A DNA stretch of 64,000 nt, taken from NCBI RefSeq assembly GCF_042654345.1, contig NZ_JBHSGB010000002.1, positions 165,105 through 229,104 of the forward strand, written 5' to 3'. The translations under genes and the position numbers were made by a program. Every line of letters starts with the position of its first letter. Position 1 is the stretch's first letter. This DNA is from Pararheinheimera marina. GTDB lineage: Bacteria; Pseudomonadota; Gammaproteobacteria; Enterobacterales; Alteromonadaceae. Of this stretch, positions 8,352-17,654 are shown piece after piece. The notes under the pieces were generated by a model. It saw only the letters and a list, made by a program, of their open reading frames with translations, did not search any database and had not been told where the DNA came from.

Positions 8352-11300
8352 ATGTCTGAATTACTCAGCTATAGCAACAAACACCGTATGCAAAAAACCA
8401 GGCTCAGCCTGGCTATTTCCGCCTCTTTATTGGGGCTGTGCCCACTGTTTGCCGGCGCACAAAATTTGCCTGAAAATGACAACGCTGTCACCAACAAAGA
8501 AAAAGGTGAACAGATGGAAGTTATTGAAGTAAAAGGCATTCGCGGCAGCATTATGTCGGCGCAGGATCTGAAGCGTTATGCCGACACCGTCAAAGACGTG
8601 ATCACCGCCACTGACATTGGGGCGCTGCCGGATAAGTCAGTTACCGAAGCTCTGCAACGGGTGCCGGGCGTCACCATCGAACGTTTCGCTTCGTCTGACG
8701 ACCCGAAACACTACGCTGACGAAGGTACTGGCGTGCTGGTGCGCGGCCTGGACCGGGTGCGTTCTGAAGTGAACGGCCGCGACGCCTTTAGCGCCAACCC
8801 TTGGGGTGGCCTGAGCTACGAAGATTTCCCGGCTGAATTATTAGGCGCGGTGGAAGTGGTGAAAAACCAGACTGCCGACCTGACCTCGGGCGGTATTGCC
8901 GGCACCGTTAACCTGATCACCCGCAAACCCTTTGACTCAGAAAAACGCTTAATTGCCTTTGGCGCCAAAGCCAACTATGGCGATTTCCGCGAAGACACCA
9001 CGCCGTCTTTTAACGCGCTGTATTCGGACCAATGGGAAGTGAACTCAGGCCGCTTTGGGCTGTTACTGGCCGGTTCCCGTTCTGAATACCGCACCCGCGG
9101 TGACGGGGTGGGCTTAGGGAACTTCCATTCCCGCGGCGACTCCTTTGTTCCCACGCTGGACCAATGGGGTGGTATTACCGGGGTAGACCCGGATTCACCA
9201 GTCGATGGCCCGGCGCTGCCAGGTCAACCGGCCGGGACTGTCTGGCATGTGCCGGTGGCTATCCATATGAGCACCGCCGACAATGACCGCAAACGTAACG
9301 GTATTACCGGAGCCCTGCAATGGGCCAATAAAGACGATACCGTAGTCGCGACACTGGAGCACATCCGGTCGAACGCGTCGCTGGAATGGAACGAACGCCA
9401 GATTGGTCAGGCAGCCCAGGGCTTTAAAGGTTTTATGGGCTCGTCACAAAACTGGCGTGACGATTCCGCCACCGGCCGCCCACTGACGGTAGAAAACGGC
9501 TATGTCACTTCTGGTGTCGCTTTGGGCGTCAGCCCGGAAACACCATTTTTCTACCGCAGCCGCTGGAACTACAACGAAAATACGGTGGAAGACAGCTCCT
9601 TTAACCTGGCGATTAAAGCCAGCGACCGCTTAAAACTGGAATTCGATTACCAGCATATCGACTCGGAAAAAACCGTGCATAACTACAGCATGTCTGGCCA
9701 GACTCGCGGTAACCATGTGCATGCCGTGTCGCCTTATTACCTGGATATGCGTGGCGAACGCCCGACCATTGAGTTCTTAAGCGACAACATTCTGACCCCA
9801 GGCTGGTCACCCAATAACGACTGGAACGGCCCTGTGCCTAACCTGTTCCTGGGCAGTGGTATGGAGCAGGAAGAACACAACACCGCCAAAGCCGACAGCT
9901 TTAAGTTTGATGTCAGTTACCAGTTGGATGGTGTGTTTTCCAGCGTCAGATCCGGTATTTATTACTCAGACAAAGACCTGACAGTGCGCGACACCGCCTA
10001 TGAAGGCTGGTCTGCCATTGGTACGCCATGGGACATGAATGACCGCAATGCAGCAGCTGCCGTCAACCGGCCTGAGCTGTTCGAACGGGTGGACTTCGCT
10101 AACTTCTATAATGGCAAAGTGCTGCAGGGCAACGTGAATAACTTCCTGTTCCCGCGCATGGATTTAGTGCGCAACTACGCGGACTCTTTACGTCAGGGTT
10201 GTGCCGACGGCTGGCATAATGCCACTTTAAGTGCGGCCAATGGCGGCGTTTGTACCGGAACTTATGTGCCATACACCGACAAACCAAACCGGGTGGAAGG
10301 GCCATTTGCGGCACATAACATCAGCTCGTCCAACGAAAAACGCACCGAAGTCTACCTACGTGGCGACTTTGAGCTGCCTAACCAGCAGTTCCCGCTGGTG
10401 GGTAACGTCGGCCTGCGTTATGTGAATTACCAACTGCAGTCGACCGGCGCCTTTGTGCAGCCACTAACCACTAAACGTGGTGAACCGGGCACCTCATTAA
10501 ATACTGTGATGCAGCAGCCGCAATACAAACGCTATTACGACCTGGCCAACGGCGAATCTCAGCTCAGCACAGTAGACGGCACCGACTACAGCACAGTGCT
10601 GCCCAGCCTGAACCTGAGCTTCGAAATGTCGGAAGACGTGGTACTGCGTTTTGGCGCGTCCAAAGGACTGTATTACCCAAGCCTGGTGGACGCCCGTAAT
10701 ATCAGCCTGCTGGATTTAGACTACACCCGCATTTTACAAACGCCGGGGATGGACCAGGACGAAACCAACAACCCTGTGGTGGGGCTGGATGACATCGAAA
10801 TTTCCGCGCTGGCCGGTAACCCCTACCTGGAGCCGGAAGAGTCGATCAACGCCGACCTGACCACTGAATGGTACTTTGCCCCAGCTGGTTTTATTACTGT
10901 GGGCCTGTTCCATAAAAAGCTGGACAACATTATCCGCAACCGCGCTTTTGATATGGACGTCACCTACGACGGTGAAACCTACGACGTGTCTGCCTATGGC
11001 CCGGCCAATACAGGTTCAGGCACCCTGCGCGGCGCCGAGTTTTCCTACTCGCAGTTCTACGACATGCTGCCGGGCTTATGGCGCGGTTTAGGTTTGCAGT
11101 TTAACTACACCTACATCGACCAAAGCGGCTTGGAAGATCCGAACGAAGTATCACGCGGCACTTTGGGCTTCGACGAAAACGGCAACCGTTTATCGGACAA
11201 CCGCAATACCTTCCGGGTCTTCAGTGGTCTGCCGCTGCAAGGTTATTCCGACCAGAACATGAACATTGTTGGTATGTACGAGTACGACAAAGTGTCATTC

Positions 11301-11570
11301 CGTCTGGCGTACACCTGGCGCTCTGAGTACCTGCTAACGCTGCGGGAGTCGGAAGAGTATGTACCGGCTTATGCTGAAGCCTCTGGCATGATGGACGCCA
11401 GCTTCTACTACAGCATCAGCGACAACTGGAAAGTGGGTATTGAAGGCAGCAACCTGCTGAACACCGAAACCAAAACCCAGTACCAGATGAACCAGCAAGG
11501 TGACCGTACTCAGGCACTGAGCTTCACCACAGACCGCCGTTATGCCCTGAGCGTACGCGGTGTGTTCTAA
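8352..11570 (+). CDS. TonB-dependent outer-membrane receptor (TonB-Xanth-Caul type)
   Basis: A large (1072-residue) ligand-gated outer-membrane transporter energised by TonB/ExbBD. After a signal peptide (about residues 13-36, ending FAGAQ), the plug begins with a TonB-box-like MEVIEVKGIRGSI segment and ALPDKSVTEALQRVPGVTIER, characteristic of the TIGR01782 group, which mostly takes up oligosaccharides or other large substrates rather than siderophores. The 22-strand barrel follows and ends in Phe (RGVF), the usual outer-membrane signature. The frame runs back to 8184, but only the ATG at 8352 places a signal peptide near the N terminus. It is flanked by no transporter or hydrolase that reveals the ligand, and it interrupts the usual ssb-MFS-uvrA neighbourhood. 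Confidence 0.9.
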   Translation: MSELLSYSNKHRMQKTRLSLAISASLLGLCPLFAGAQNLPENDNAVTNKEKGEQMEVIEVKGIRGSIMSAQDLKRYADTVKDVITATDIGALPDKSVTEALQRVPGVTIERFASSDDPKHYADEGTGVLVRGLDRVRSEVNGRDAFSANPWGGLSYEDFPAELLGAVEVVKNQTADLTSGGIAGTVNLITRKPFDSEKRLIAFGAKANYGDFREDTTPSFNALYSDQWEVNSGRFGLLLAGSRSEYRTRGDGVGLGNFHSRGDSFVPTLDQWGGITGVDPDSPVDGPALPGQPAGTVWHVPVAIHMSTADNDRKRNGITGALQWANKDDTVVATLEHIRSNASLEWNERQIGQAAQGFKGFMGSSQNWRDDSATGRPLTVENGYVTSGVALGVSPETPFFYRSRWNYNENTVEDSSFNLAIKASDRLKLEFDYQHIDSEKTVHNYSMSGQTRGNHVHAVSPYYLDMRGERPTIEFLSDNILTPGWSPNNDWNGPVPNLFLGSGMEQEEHNTAKADSFKFDVSYQLDGVFSSVRSGIYYSDKDLTVRDTAYEGWSAIGTPWDMNDRNAAAAVNRPELFERVDFANFYNGKVLQGNVNNFLFPRMDLVRNYADSLRQGCADGWHNATLSAANGGVCTGTYVPYTDKPNRVEGPFAAHNISSSNEKRTEVYLRGDFELPNQQFPLVGNVGLRYVNYQLQSTGAFVQPLTTKRGEPGTSLNTVMQQPQYKRYYDLANGESQLSTVDGTDYSTVLPSLNLSFEMSEDVVLRFGASKGLYYPSLVDARNISLLDLDYTRILQTPGMDQDETNNPVVGLDDIEISALAGNPYLEPEESINADLTTEWYFAPAGFITVGLFHKKLDNIIRNRAFDMDVTYDGETYDVSAYGPANTGSGTLRGAEFSYSQFYDMLPGLWRGLGLQFNYTYIDQSGLEDPNEVSRGTLGFDENGNRLSDNRNTFRVFSGLPLQGYSDQNMNIVGMYEYDKVSFRLAYTWRSEYLLTLRESEEYVPAYAEASGMMDASFYYSISDNWKVGIEGSNLLNTETKTQYQMNQQGDRTQALSFTTDRRYALSVRGVF

Positions 11571-11599
11571 GCACTAACCACTGGAATTGCTCCAGCAAC

Positions 11600-11635
11600 A
11601 AAACCGCGTAGCCCCGGCTGCGCGGTTTTCTTTTT
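11600..11635 (+). terminator. Rho-independent terminator after the TonB receptor gene
   Basis: A 9-bp stem AAAACCGCG / CGCGGTTTT (11600-11608 and 11621-11629) with a 12-nt loop is followed by CTTTTT. It lies 30 bp after the stop codon. Confidence 0.85.
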
Positions 11636-11678
11636 ATCCTGCACAGGCACAAATCCAGCCCGACCAGCTTGCTGAAAC

Positions 11679-11698
11679 AATTGTATTTATATACAGTA
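11679..11698. promoter_or_regulatory. LexA (SOS) box upstream of uvrA
   Basis: AATTGTATTTATATACAGTA closely matches the gammaproteobacterial LexA consensus TACTGTATATATATACAGTA: the right half TATACAGTA is intact, the left half has TTGT in place of CTGT. It lies about 95 bp before the uvrA start, where SOS control of uvrA is expected. Confidence 0.75.
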
Positions 11699-11792
11699 TT
11701 CAGGCTTTTTTTCTGACCAGACTGATCCAGTCAGGCCACGCAGCCATACTGTGCATCAGTTTCTGTACTTCACCTCAGCCAAGAGACTAGCG

Positions 11793-14621
11793 ATGGATAA
11801 AATTGATATCCGCGGTGCCCGCACCCACAACCTGAAAAATATCTCGCTGCAAATTCCGCGCGACAAACTGGTGGTGATCACCGGCCTGTCCGGCTCGGGC
11901 AAGTCGTCTCTGGCTTTTGATACCCTTTACGCCGAGGGGCAACGCCGTTACGTGGAATCGCTGTCGGCCTATGCCCGTCAGTTCCTCAGCCTGATGGAAA
12001 AACCTGACGTCGACCATATTGAAGGCTTGTCCCCGGCTATTTCTATTGAACAAAAATCCACCTCGCATAACCCGCGTTCTACGGTAGGCACCATTACCGA
12101 GATTTACGACTACCTGCGTTTGCTGTTTGCCCGGGTGGGTGAACCGCGCTGCCCAACGCACGACTTACCGCTGGCGGCCCAGACCATTACCGAAATGGTC
12201 GACAAGGTAGTGTCCTTCCCGGAAGGTACCAAGCTGATGGTGCTGGCCCCCGTGGTGCAGGAACGCAAAGGCGAACACGTCAAGACCCTGGAGACCTTAG
12301 CGGCTCAGGGCTACATTCGCGCCCGCATTAATGGCGAAATTTGTGATTTGTCGGACCCGCCAAAATTGGAGCTGCATAAAAAGCACACCATTGAAGTGGT
12401 GGTCGACCGGATTAAAGTGCGCGACGACATTAAGCAGCGGCTGGCCGAAAGTTTCGAAACCGCACTGGAGCTGTCGGGTGGTATTGCCAAAGTGGCGTCG
12501 ATGGACGACCCAAACGCTGAAGAGCTGGTGTTCTCTGCCAACTTCGCCTGCCCTACGTGCGGTTATTCAATGGCCGAGCTGGAGCCACGGCTGTTCTCCT
12601 TTAACAACCCGGCTGGTGCTTGTCAAAGCTGTGACGGCCTGGGCGTGAAGCAGTATTTTGAAGCCGGTAAAGTCATTGTCAGCGACGAGCTGAGCCTGGA
12701 AGGCGGCGCTATTCGTGGCTGGGACAAGCGCAACTTCTATTACTACCAAATGCTGAAATCGCTGGCTGATCATTACGGTTTTAAGCTGGACGTCCCCTTC
12801 AGCAGTCTGAAAAAAGACCACCAGTTGGTGATTTTAAACGGCACCGGCAAAACCGAAATTGAATTTAATTACCTGAACGACCGCGGCGACATTATTAAAC
12901 GCAAACACCCGTTCGAAGGCATTTTGCCCAACATGGAACGGCGTTATCACGAAACCGAATCGATGGCGGTGCGGGAAGAATTATCCAAGTATTTAGCGTC
13001 GCAAGCCTGCCCAAGCTGCCATGGCTCGCGGCTGCGCGAAGAAGCCCGCCATGTGTTTATTGGCCAAACCAATTTGCCCACTGTAGTCGAGCTGTCGATT
13101 GGCGACTGCCTGAACTTCTTTAAACAGCTGCAACTGACCGGCCAACGCGCCAAAATTGCGGAAAAAGTGCTGAAAGAAATTCAGGACCGGCTGATGTTTT
13201 TAGTCAACGTGGGGCTGAATTACCTGAACCTGTCGCGCAGCGCCGAAACCCTGTCGGGCGGTGAAGCCCAGCGTATTCGTTTAGCCAGCCAAATCGGTGC
13301 CGGTTTAGTCGGCGTGATGTATGTACTGGACGAGCCGTCTATTGGTTTGCACCAGCGCGACAACGACCGGCTGCTGGCCACCCTGAACCACCTGCGTGAT
13401 TTGGGCAACACAGTGATAGTGGTGGAGCATGACGAAGACGCCGTGCGCGCGGCCGACCATATTATCGACATAGGCCCGGGTGCCGGTGTGCATGGCGGCG
13501 AAATTGTTGCCCAGGGCACACTCAAAGACATTATGGCCAGCAAAGATTCGCTGACCGGCCAGTACCTTTCGGGCGTACGTAAAATTGAAGTGCCAGCCAC
13601 CCGCCACCAGGGCAAAGCCGGTAAAGGCCTGAAAATTGTTGGCGCGAGCGGCAATAACCTGAAAAACGTGACGGTAGAAATTCCCTTTGGCGTGCTGACC
13701 TGCGTGACAGGGGTGTCCGGTTCAGGCAAATCGACTCTGATCAACGACACTTTATTCCGGGTGGCACACAAAGTGCTGAACGGCGGCGAAGCCGGTGACG
13801 AACCAGCGCCACACAAAGCCGTAGAAGGTTTTGAGCATTTCGATAAATGCGTCGACATCGACCAAAGCCCCATTGGCCGCACGCCACGCTCCAACCCGGC
13901 CACTTACACCGGCATCTTCACTGCCATTCGCGATTTATTTGCCGGTACTCAGGAAGCCCGGTCCCGTGGTTACCAGCCAGGCCGTTTCAGCTTTAACGTC
14001 AAAGGCGGCCGTTGTGAAGCCTGTCAGGGCGACGGCGTGATCAAGGTAGAAATGCACTTCCTGCCCGATGTGTACGTACCTTGCGACGTCTGTAAAGGCA
14101 AACGCTACAACCGCGAAACGCTGGACGTGAAGTACAAACACAAGAGCATTCACGAAGTGCTGGAAATGACGGTGGAAGACGCCCGCGAATTTTTCGACAG
14201 CATTCCGGCGGTGTCACGCAAACTGCAAACCCTGATGGACGTGGGCCTGAGCTACATCAAACTCGGCCAGTCAGCCACCACCTTGTCGGGCGGTGAAGCG
14301 CAGCGGGTGAAACTGGCGAAAGAGCTGAGTAAACGCGACACAGGCCAGACGCTGTACATTCTGGACGAACCGACCACAGGCCTGCATTTCTACGACATTC
14401 AGCAGCTGCTGAACGTGCTGCATAAGCTGCGTGACCACGGCAACACCATTGTGGTGATCGAACATAACCTGGATGTGATTAAAACCGCAGACTGGATTAT
14501 CGATTTAGGCCCGGAAGGCGGCAGCGGTGGCGGTGAAATTCTGATCACCGGCACGCCAGAACAAGTGGCCGCCTGCGAACAATCTTACACCGGCAAATAC
14601 TTAAAGCCATTGCTGGCTTAA
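11793..14621 (+). CDS. uvrA: excinuclease ABC subunit UvrA
   Basis: The damage-recognition ATPase of nucleotide excision repair; a UvrA dimer scans DNA and loads UvrB. The 942-residue length is standard. Two ABC ATPase modules are visible: Walker A GLSGSGKSSL near residue 32 with signature LSGGEAQRIRLASQ, and GVSGSGKSTL near 640 with LSGGEAQRVKLAKE. Zinc modules include CPTCGYSMAELEPRLFSFN...CQSC and CEACQGDG...CDVCKG. The frame is open 14 codons upstream, but MDKIDIRGARTHNL with an AAGAGA site is the family start. A LexA-type box lies upstream and a terminator follows. Confidence 0.98.
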   Translation: MDKIDIRGARTHNLKNISLQIPRDKLVVITGLSGSGKSSLAFDTLYAEGQRRYVESLSAYARQFLSLMEKPDVDHIEGLSPAISIEQKSTSHNPRSTVGTITEIYDYLRLLFARVGEPRCPTHDLPLAAQTITEMVDKVVSFPEGTKLMVLAPVVQERKGEHVKTLETLAAQGYIRARINGEICDLSDPPKLELHKKHTIEVVVDRIKVRDDIKQRLAESFETALELSGGIAKVASMDDPNAEELVFSANFACPTCGYSMAELEPRLFSFNNPAGACQSCDGLGVKQYFEAGKVIVSDELSLEGGAIRGWDKRNFYYYQMLKSLADHYGFKLDVPFSSLKKDHQLVILNGTGKTEIEFNYLNDRGDIIKRKHPFEGILPNMERRYHETESMAVREELSKYLASQACPSCHGSRLREEARHVFIGQTNLPTVVELSIGDCLNFFKQLQLTGQRAKIAEKVLKEIQDRLMFLVNVGLNYLNLSRSAETLSGGEAQRIRLASQIGAGLVGVMYVLDEPSIGLHQRDNDRLLATLNHLRDLGNTVIVVEHDEDAVRAADHIIDIGPGAGVHGGEIVAQGTLKDIMASKDSLTGQYLSGVRKIEVPATRHQGKAGKGLKIVGASGNNLKNVTVEIPFGVLTCVTGVSGSGKSTLINDTLFRVAHKVLNGGEAGDEPAPHKAVEGFEHFDKCVDIDQSPIGRTPRSNPATYTGIFTAIRDLFAGTQEARSRGYQPGRFSFNVKGGRCEACQGDGVIKVEMHFLPDVYVPCDVCKGKRYNRETLDVKYKHKSIHEVLEMTVEDAREFFDSIPAVSRKLQTLMDVGLSYIKLGQSATTLSGGEAQRVKLAKELSKRDTGQTLYILDEPTTGLHFYDIQQLLNVLHKLRDHGNTIVVIEHNLDVIKTADWIIDLGPEGGSGGGEILITGTPEQVAACEQSYTGKYLKPLLA

Positions 14622-14643
14622 CCTGCTGCTGATCTACCCGTAG

Positions 14644-14663
14644 GGGTGGGGTTTACCCCACCC
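14644..14663 (+). terminator. terminator hairpin after uvrA
   Basis: A perfect 8-bp GC-rich stem GGGTGGGG / CCCCACCC with the tetraloop TTTA, 22 bp after the uvrA stop, followed by ACATTTT. The U-tract is short, so it may be a moderate terminator. Confidence 0.7.
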
Positions 14664-14755
14664 ACATTTTCGCTGCTCTCCAGCCCAACCAATACAATCA
14701 TTGACAATCTTTGTATCAAATTCTAGCCTTAAGACAGGCAGCTTTGGAGGCCAGT

Positions 14756-15013
14756 ATGCATATTTCATTAACCCCTGAACTTGAATCCCGGGTAAAAGCC
14801 AAGGTAGAAAGTGGCTTATACAACAATGCCAGCGAAGTCATTCGTGAAGCGCTGCGTTTTATGGATACCCATGAAGACTGGATCCACGAAATCAAACTGG
14901 CCCGGCTAAGAGAGCAGTTAAAATCGGGAATAGACCAATTAGATAGAGGCGAAGGCATAGTGCTTGAGTCAAAAGCTGCACTGGATGCACTGTTTGACGA
15001 TATACAGGCCTGA
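14756..15013 (+). CDS. ParD-like antitoxin (ribbon-helix-helix)
   Basis: An 85-residue type II antitoxin. The N-terminal ribbon-helix-helix (MHISLTPELESRVKAKVESG then NNASEVIREALRFM) would bind the operator as a dimer, and the charged C-terminal part would wrap the toxin. The start has a strong GGAGG site 5 nt upstream. It precedes the ParE/RelE toxin gene by 5 bp, the classical order for an autoregulated pair. A TTGACA -35-like element lies at 14701. The open frame begins 15 codons earlier but has no ribosome binding site. Confidence 0.88.
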   Translation: MHISLTPELESRVKAKVESGLYNNASEVIREALRFMDTHEDWIHEIKLARLREQLKSGIDQLDRGEGIVLESKAALDALFDDIQA

Positions 15014-15018
15014 CCCTA

Positions 15019-15318
15019 ATGGCTGCGTACCAGCTGGTTCTTGCGCCAGCAGCCAAAGCCGACCTGAAAGAAATTTACCCGTATGGCTTACGCCAATGGG
15101 GACAGAAGCAATCCGAAAGTTACCTGCAACAGATCAAAAATCAGCTCTGGACCATCACTCTCCAGCCTTTGATTGGCAGGGAACGCACAGAACTTTTAGC
15201 TAACATTCGCAGTTTGCCTGTCGAAAGCCACACCTTGTTTTATCGCATTGCGTTCAACCGTATTGAGATTATTCGCGTATTACACCGCCGCCAGGATCCG
15301 AGGCGTCATTTAAAGTAA
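15019..15318 (+). CDS. ParE/RelE-superfamily toxin
   Basis: A 99-residue toxin of the ParE-type plasmid-stabilisation family. The family pattern is visible: an N-terminal strand YQLVLAPAAKADLKEIYPYG, the central LPVESHTLFYRIAFNRIEII sheet and the basic tail RVLHRRQDPRRHL. ParE members usually poison DNA gyrase, RelE members cut ribosome-bound mRNA; the sequence alone does not decide, though the RxLHxRxD tail is the ParE pattern. Immediately follows its antitoxin gene. The pair probably serves stabilisation or phage defence in this accessory stretch. Confidence 0.88.
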   Translation: MAAYQLVLAPAAKADLKEIYPYGLRQWGQKQSESYLQQIKNQLWTITLQPLIGRERTELLANIRSLPVESHTLFYRIAFNRIEIIRVLHRRQDPRRHLK

Positions 15319-15495
15319 CTGAACACAAAAATCCGGCGGCCCTCTCACTGCTGCCTGCGCCTGCACTTTAACCCGCCTTTGGGCGCAAACGGGCCAATCA
15401 ACGGAACAATGACACTTTTATTTGCTTACAAAACCTAAGTTGCCGAAAAAACCAACAACCTTTACACTGCGCGCAGTTTCAACCAAGGAGGCATT

Positions 15496-15678
15496 ATGGC
15501 CAAACAGCAACAGCCGCTGCAGCCACACCAGCACGAACGCGGCACCATCACCGACAACGCCCTTAAAGCAGTCGTCACCAGTAAACTCTTTACCACCCGG
15601 GTGGTAAAAGCGAAAAAGGGCAAAGGGTCCTACTCAAGAAAAGGCCGTAACTCGAAAGATTACGGCCTTTTTGTTTGA
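15496..15678 (+). CDS. arfA: alternative ribosome-rescue factor A
   Basis: ArfA rescues ribosomes stalled on non-stop mRNA by recruiting release factor RF2, as a backup to tmRNA. The 60-residue protein matches the family core: RGTITDNALKAVVTSKLF (about 15-32) and the basic KKGKGSYSRKGR (40-51). A strong AAGGAGG site lies 4 nt before the ATG. The last ~13 codons are covered by a terminator-type hairpin, so transcripts end before the stop codon. In E. coli this makes ArfA a tmRNA target that accumulates only when trans-translation fails, and the same control is expected here. The product is shorter than E. coli ArfA (72 residues) because the frame stops just after the hairpin. Confidence 0.9.
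   Translation: MAKQQQPLQPHQHERGTITDNALKAVVTSKLFTTRVVKAKKGKGSYSRKGRNSKDYGLFV
15639..15675 (+). terminator. intragenic terminator hairpin in arfA (non-stop switch)
   Basis: A perfect 12-bp stem AAAAGGCCGTAA / TTACGGCCTTTT (15639-15650 and 15660-15671) with a 9-nt loop, followed by TGTTT, ends immediately before the arfA TGA (15676-15678). Termination here, or RNase III cleavage, leaves a message without a stop codon. Confidence 0.85.
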
Positions 15679-15695
15679 GGCTTCAACAACTTATT

Positions 15696-17654
15696 TCAGA
15701 CGATCTCTTCAATTCCACAGTCTTTTAAGTAATCCGCAGTTTTCTGATAAAAATCAGGATGACGAGTGTGGTCGTCTTCCGCTCCAAGCGGAACGTAAAT
15801 CACCATTCCTTCCCGAGCTCGCGTCAAAAGTACCCGATAAGCATTTTCTAGATATTGTTGCTGTTCCGATTTCCGTCTACGTTGCCAGCTGGAGCCAGTA
15901 AATCGCCAATGATCAAATCGATTTCCCACCCAACGAAAATCCGCATCCCACGCAACTACCGCCCAGTCCAGCTCTAAGCCCTGAACGTCAAACTCTGTTG
16001 CAACATCTTCAAGGTAATTGCTGGAACGTATGTCGTCACCATTGGCTAAAAACCAATGCTCAGGCTCAATGGTATTTTTTACAAAGATGCCGTCCGCCTT
16101 CAAACGCAATGCATTCGAAGATGCCAATAAACCACATCGACGATTGGCTACTGTTTTTTCTTTAACCCAGCGTTTTGCGACTGAAAGTGCACGAGTGAAC
16201 TTGATTGGAAAAACATGCTGAAACTTTTGGTAAATAGCATGAGCAGCTCGGCAGTCCCCAGCTATCAAAAAATGAATAAAATCAGCTAAGTTTTCTGCCC
16301 TGAAAGAGCGCATCGAAGTTGCCAAATGCAACGAGGGTTCTTTTAAATAACGCTCAACTTGGAATCGAGCAATATCTCCACGAAGGTACTGCCCATGAAA
16401 TAAATTTGGAGAACAGTAAACCTGCCAATCTGAATACGAGCGCTTAACAGCATCAAACCAACCAGCAAGCCCAGCTTCACCGGTATTGATTTCTTGTCCA
16501 CCGCCAATTAGTGCAATAATCACTGCCCAGTCTTGATGTCTATCCATTACCGACATCAGAAACTCAGGCTCAGACTGCTTAAAGTCCTGAATCCCGCGCT
16601 TTCTTTGCATAAAGTTTGCTGTCTGCACTAAATCCCAAGCTCTTTGGGCTTCATCAAAAATGGCGACGTGTTCGGCTGGTGGCATTGTATTTTGCAGGCT
16701 TTCATCCCGAAATCGATGAATATTTTGAATGAACGCCTGCGTTGTTTGACGAGCCTCTTGTTTAGTGCATGTTGATAATGGATCTGAGCTTAAATCACGC
16801 GCAAGCGCCTCCTGTAAAACAGCAACCAAAGGCCCGTTTCCACTCAAAAAAACAGAATACTCCTCATCTTCTTTTTTTGAGTGTTGAGTCGCAATATTTA
16901 GCCCAACTAACGTTTTCCCTGCTCCCGGCACACCTGTTACAAAACAAATAACCTTTTGCTGTTCCGTTTTAGCCGTATGGATAATTTCAAGCAGACGTAC
17001 ACTAGTTACTGCGATATTGTCGCCACTAGCTTCAGAACGAGCAATAGCCTCAACATTGTGGTTTGCGTATAGCGCTTGAGCTGCCTCAATAATGGTCGGT
17101 GTCGGCTTATAAGGGGAGTGAATCCAACGCACCGGATCAAAATGCAAGCCTCCAGAATGGGAGATCTGTGTTTGGATCACCTGCAGTAGGAAATCACCAT
17201 TAGTACAAATCAGAGCCGAAACGCCTTCAGCATTAAATTCTGCGTCAGCTTCAACATGAGTAGCTTTTGAACAAACTAATATAGGCACGATCTTTTTGTC
17301 GTGACTTCCTGCATGGAAGTGTTTGAGATCAAAGGCATAGCCCGATGCTTGAACGCGATCGGCATAAGCAAATTTATCCGCGCCGACTTTAAATTCAATG
17401 ACAAACACCAGTCCAGCTACTACTAAAACACAGTCCGCCCGTTTTCCCATACGAGGGATAACGAACTCAAAACAGAGTAAACCTTGTTCTGGTAGTTGGC
17501 TGACAACTCGGCGCATCAAGCTTATTTCATACCGCCAAGCTTCCGTTTGGCTGTGAGTGACATCTTGTGTATGAGCTGGCAGTAACTGACCAAAAACATC
17601 CCCCTCATTACCAAGCAAAAAATCACGAAAGGAAGCTTGATACATCGCTCTCAT
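15696..17654 (-). CDS. PD-(D/E)XK nuclease-like plus DUF2075 helicase/ATPase fusion
   Basis: A 652-residue protein of the DUF2075 (schlafen-group-3-like helicase) family. The N-terminal ~180 residues have a PD-(D/E)XK nuclease-like pattern: Asp74 in RADCVLV, then Glu87 and Lys89 in VIEFKV. The SF1-type ATPase follows with Walker A GVPGAGKT at 241-248, Walker B IFDEAQ at 332-337, an IGGGQEINTGEAG segment and the C-terminal helicase motif VQGLELDWAVVAWD. The gene overlaps the upstream XRE regulator by 4 bp, so the two are translationally coupled. Its DNA is visibly AT-richer than the flanking housekeeping genes. Nuclease-helicase fusions under an XRE repressor often belong to anti-phage or restriction systems; the actual function is unproven. 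Confidence 0.82.
   Translation of the reverse strand: MRAMYQASFRDFLLGNEGDVFGQLLPAHTQDVTHSQTEAWRYEISLMRRVVSQLPEQGLLCFEFVIPRMGKRADCVLVVAGLVFVIEFKVGADKFAYADRVQASGYAFDLKHFHAGSHDKKIVPILVCSKATHVEADAEFNAEGVSALICTNGDFLLQVIQTQISHSGGLHFDPVRWIHSPYKPTPTIIEAAQALYANHNVEAIARSEASGDNIAVTSVRLLEIIHTAKTEQQKVICFVTGVPGAGKTLVGLNIATQHSKKEDEEYSVFLSGNGPLVAVLQEALARDLSSDPLSTCTKQEARQTTQAFIQNIHRFRDESLQNTMPPAEHVAIFDEAQRAWDLVQTANFMQRKRGIQDFKQSEPEFLMSVMDRHQDWAVIIALIGGGQEINTGEAGLAGWFDAVKRSYSDWQVYCSPNLFHGQYLRGDIARFQVERYLKEPSLHLATSMRSFRAENLADFIHFLIAGDCRAAHAIYQKFQHVFPIKFTRALSVAKRWVKEKTVANRRCGLLASSNALRLKADGIFVKNTIEPEHWFLANGDDIRSSNYLEDVATEFDVQGLELDWAVVAWDADFRWVGNRFDHWRFTGSSWQRRRKSEQQQYLENAYRVLLTRAREGMVIYVPLGAEDDHTRHPDFYQKTADYLKDCGIEEIV

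Noticed and set aside
11587..11790. 67-codon frame before uvrA
   Set aside because: Spans the receptor terminator and the LexA box, which are better explanations for the DNA.
13220..13903. Long open frame on the minus strand inside uvrA
   Set aside because: Codons mirror the strong uvrA coding frame; no ribosome binding site and no family resemblance.
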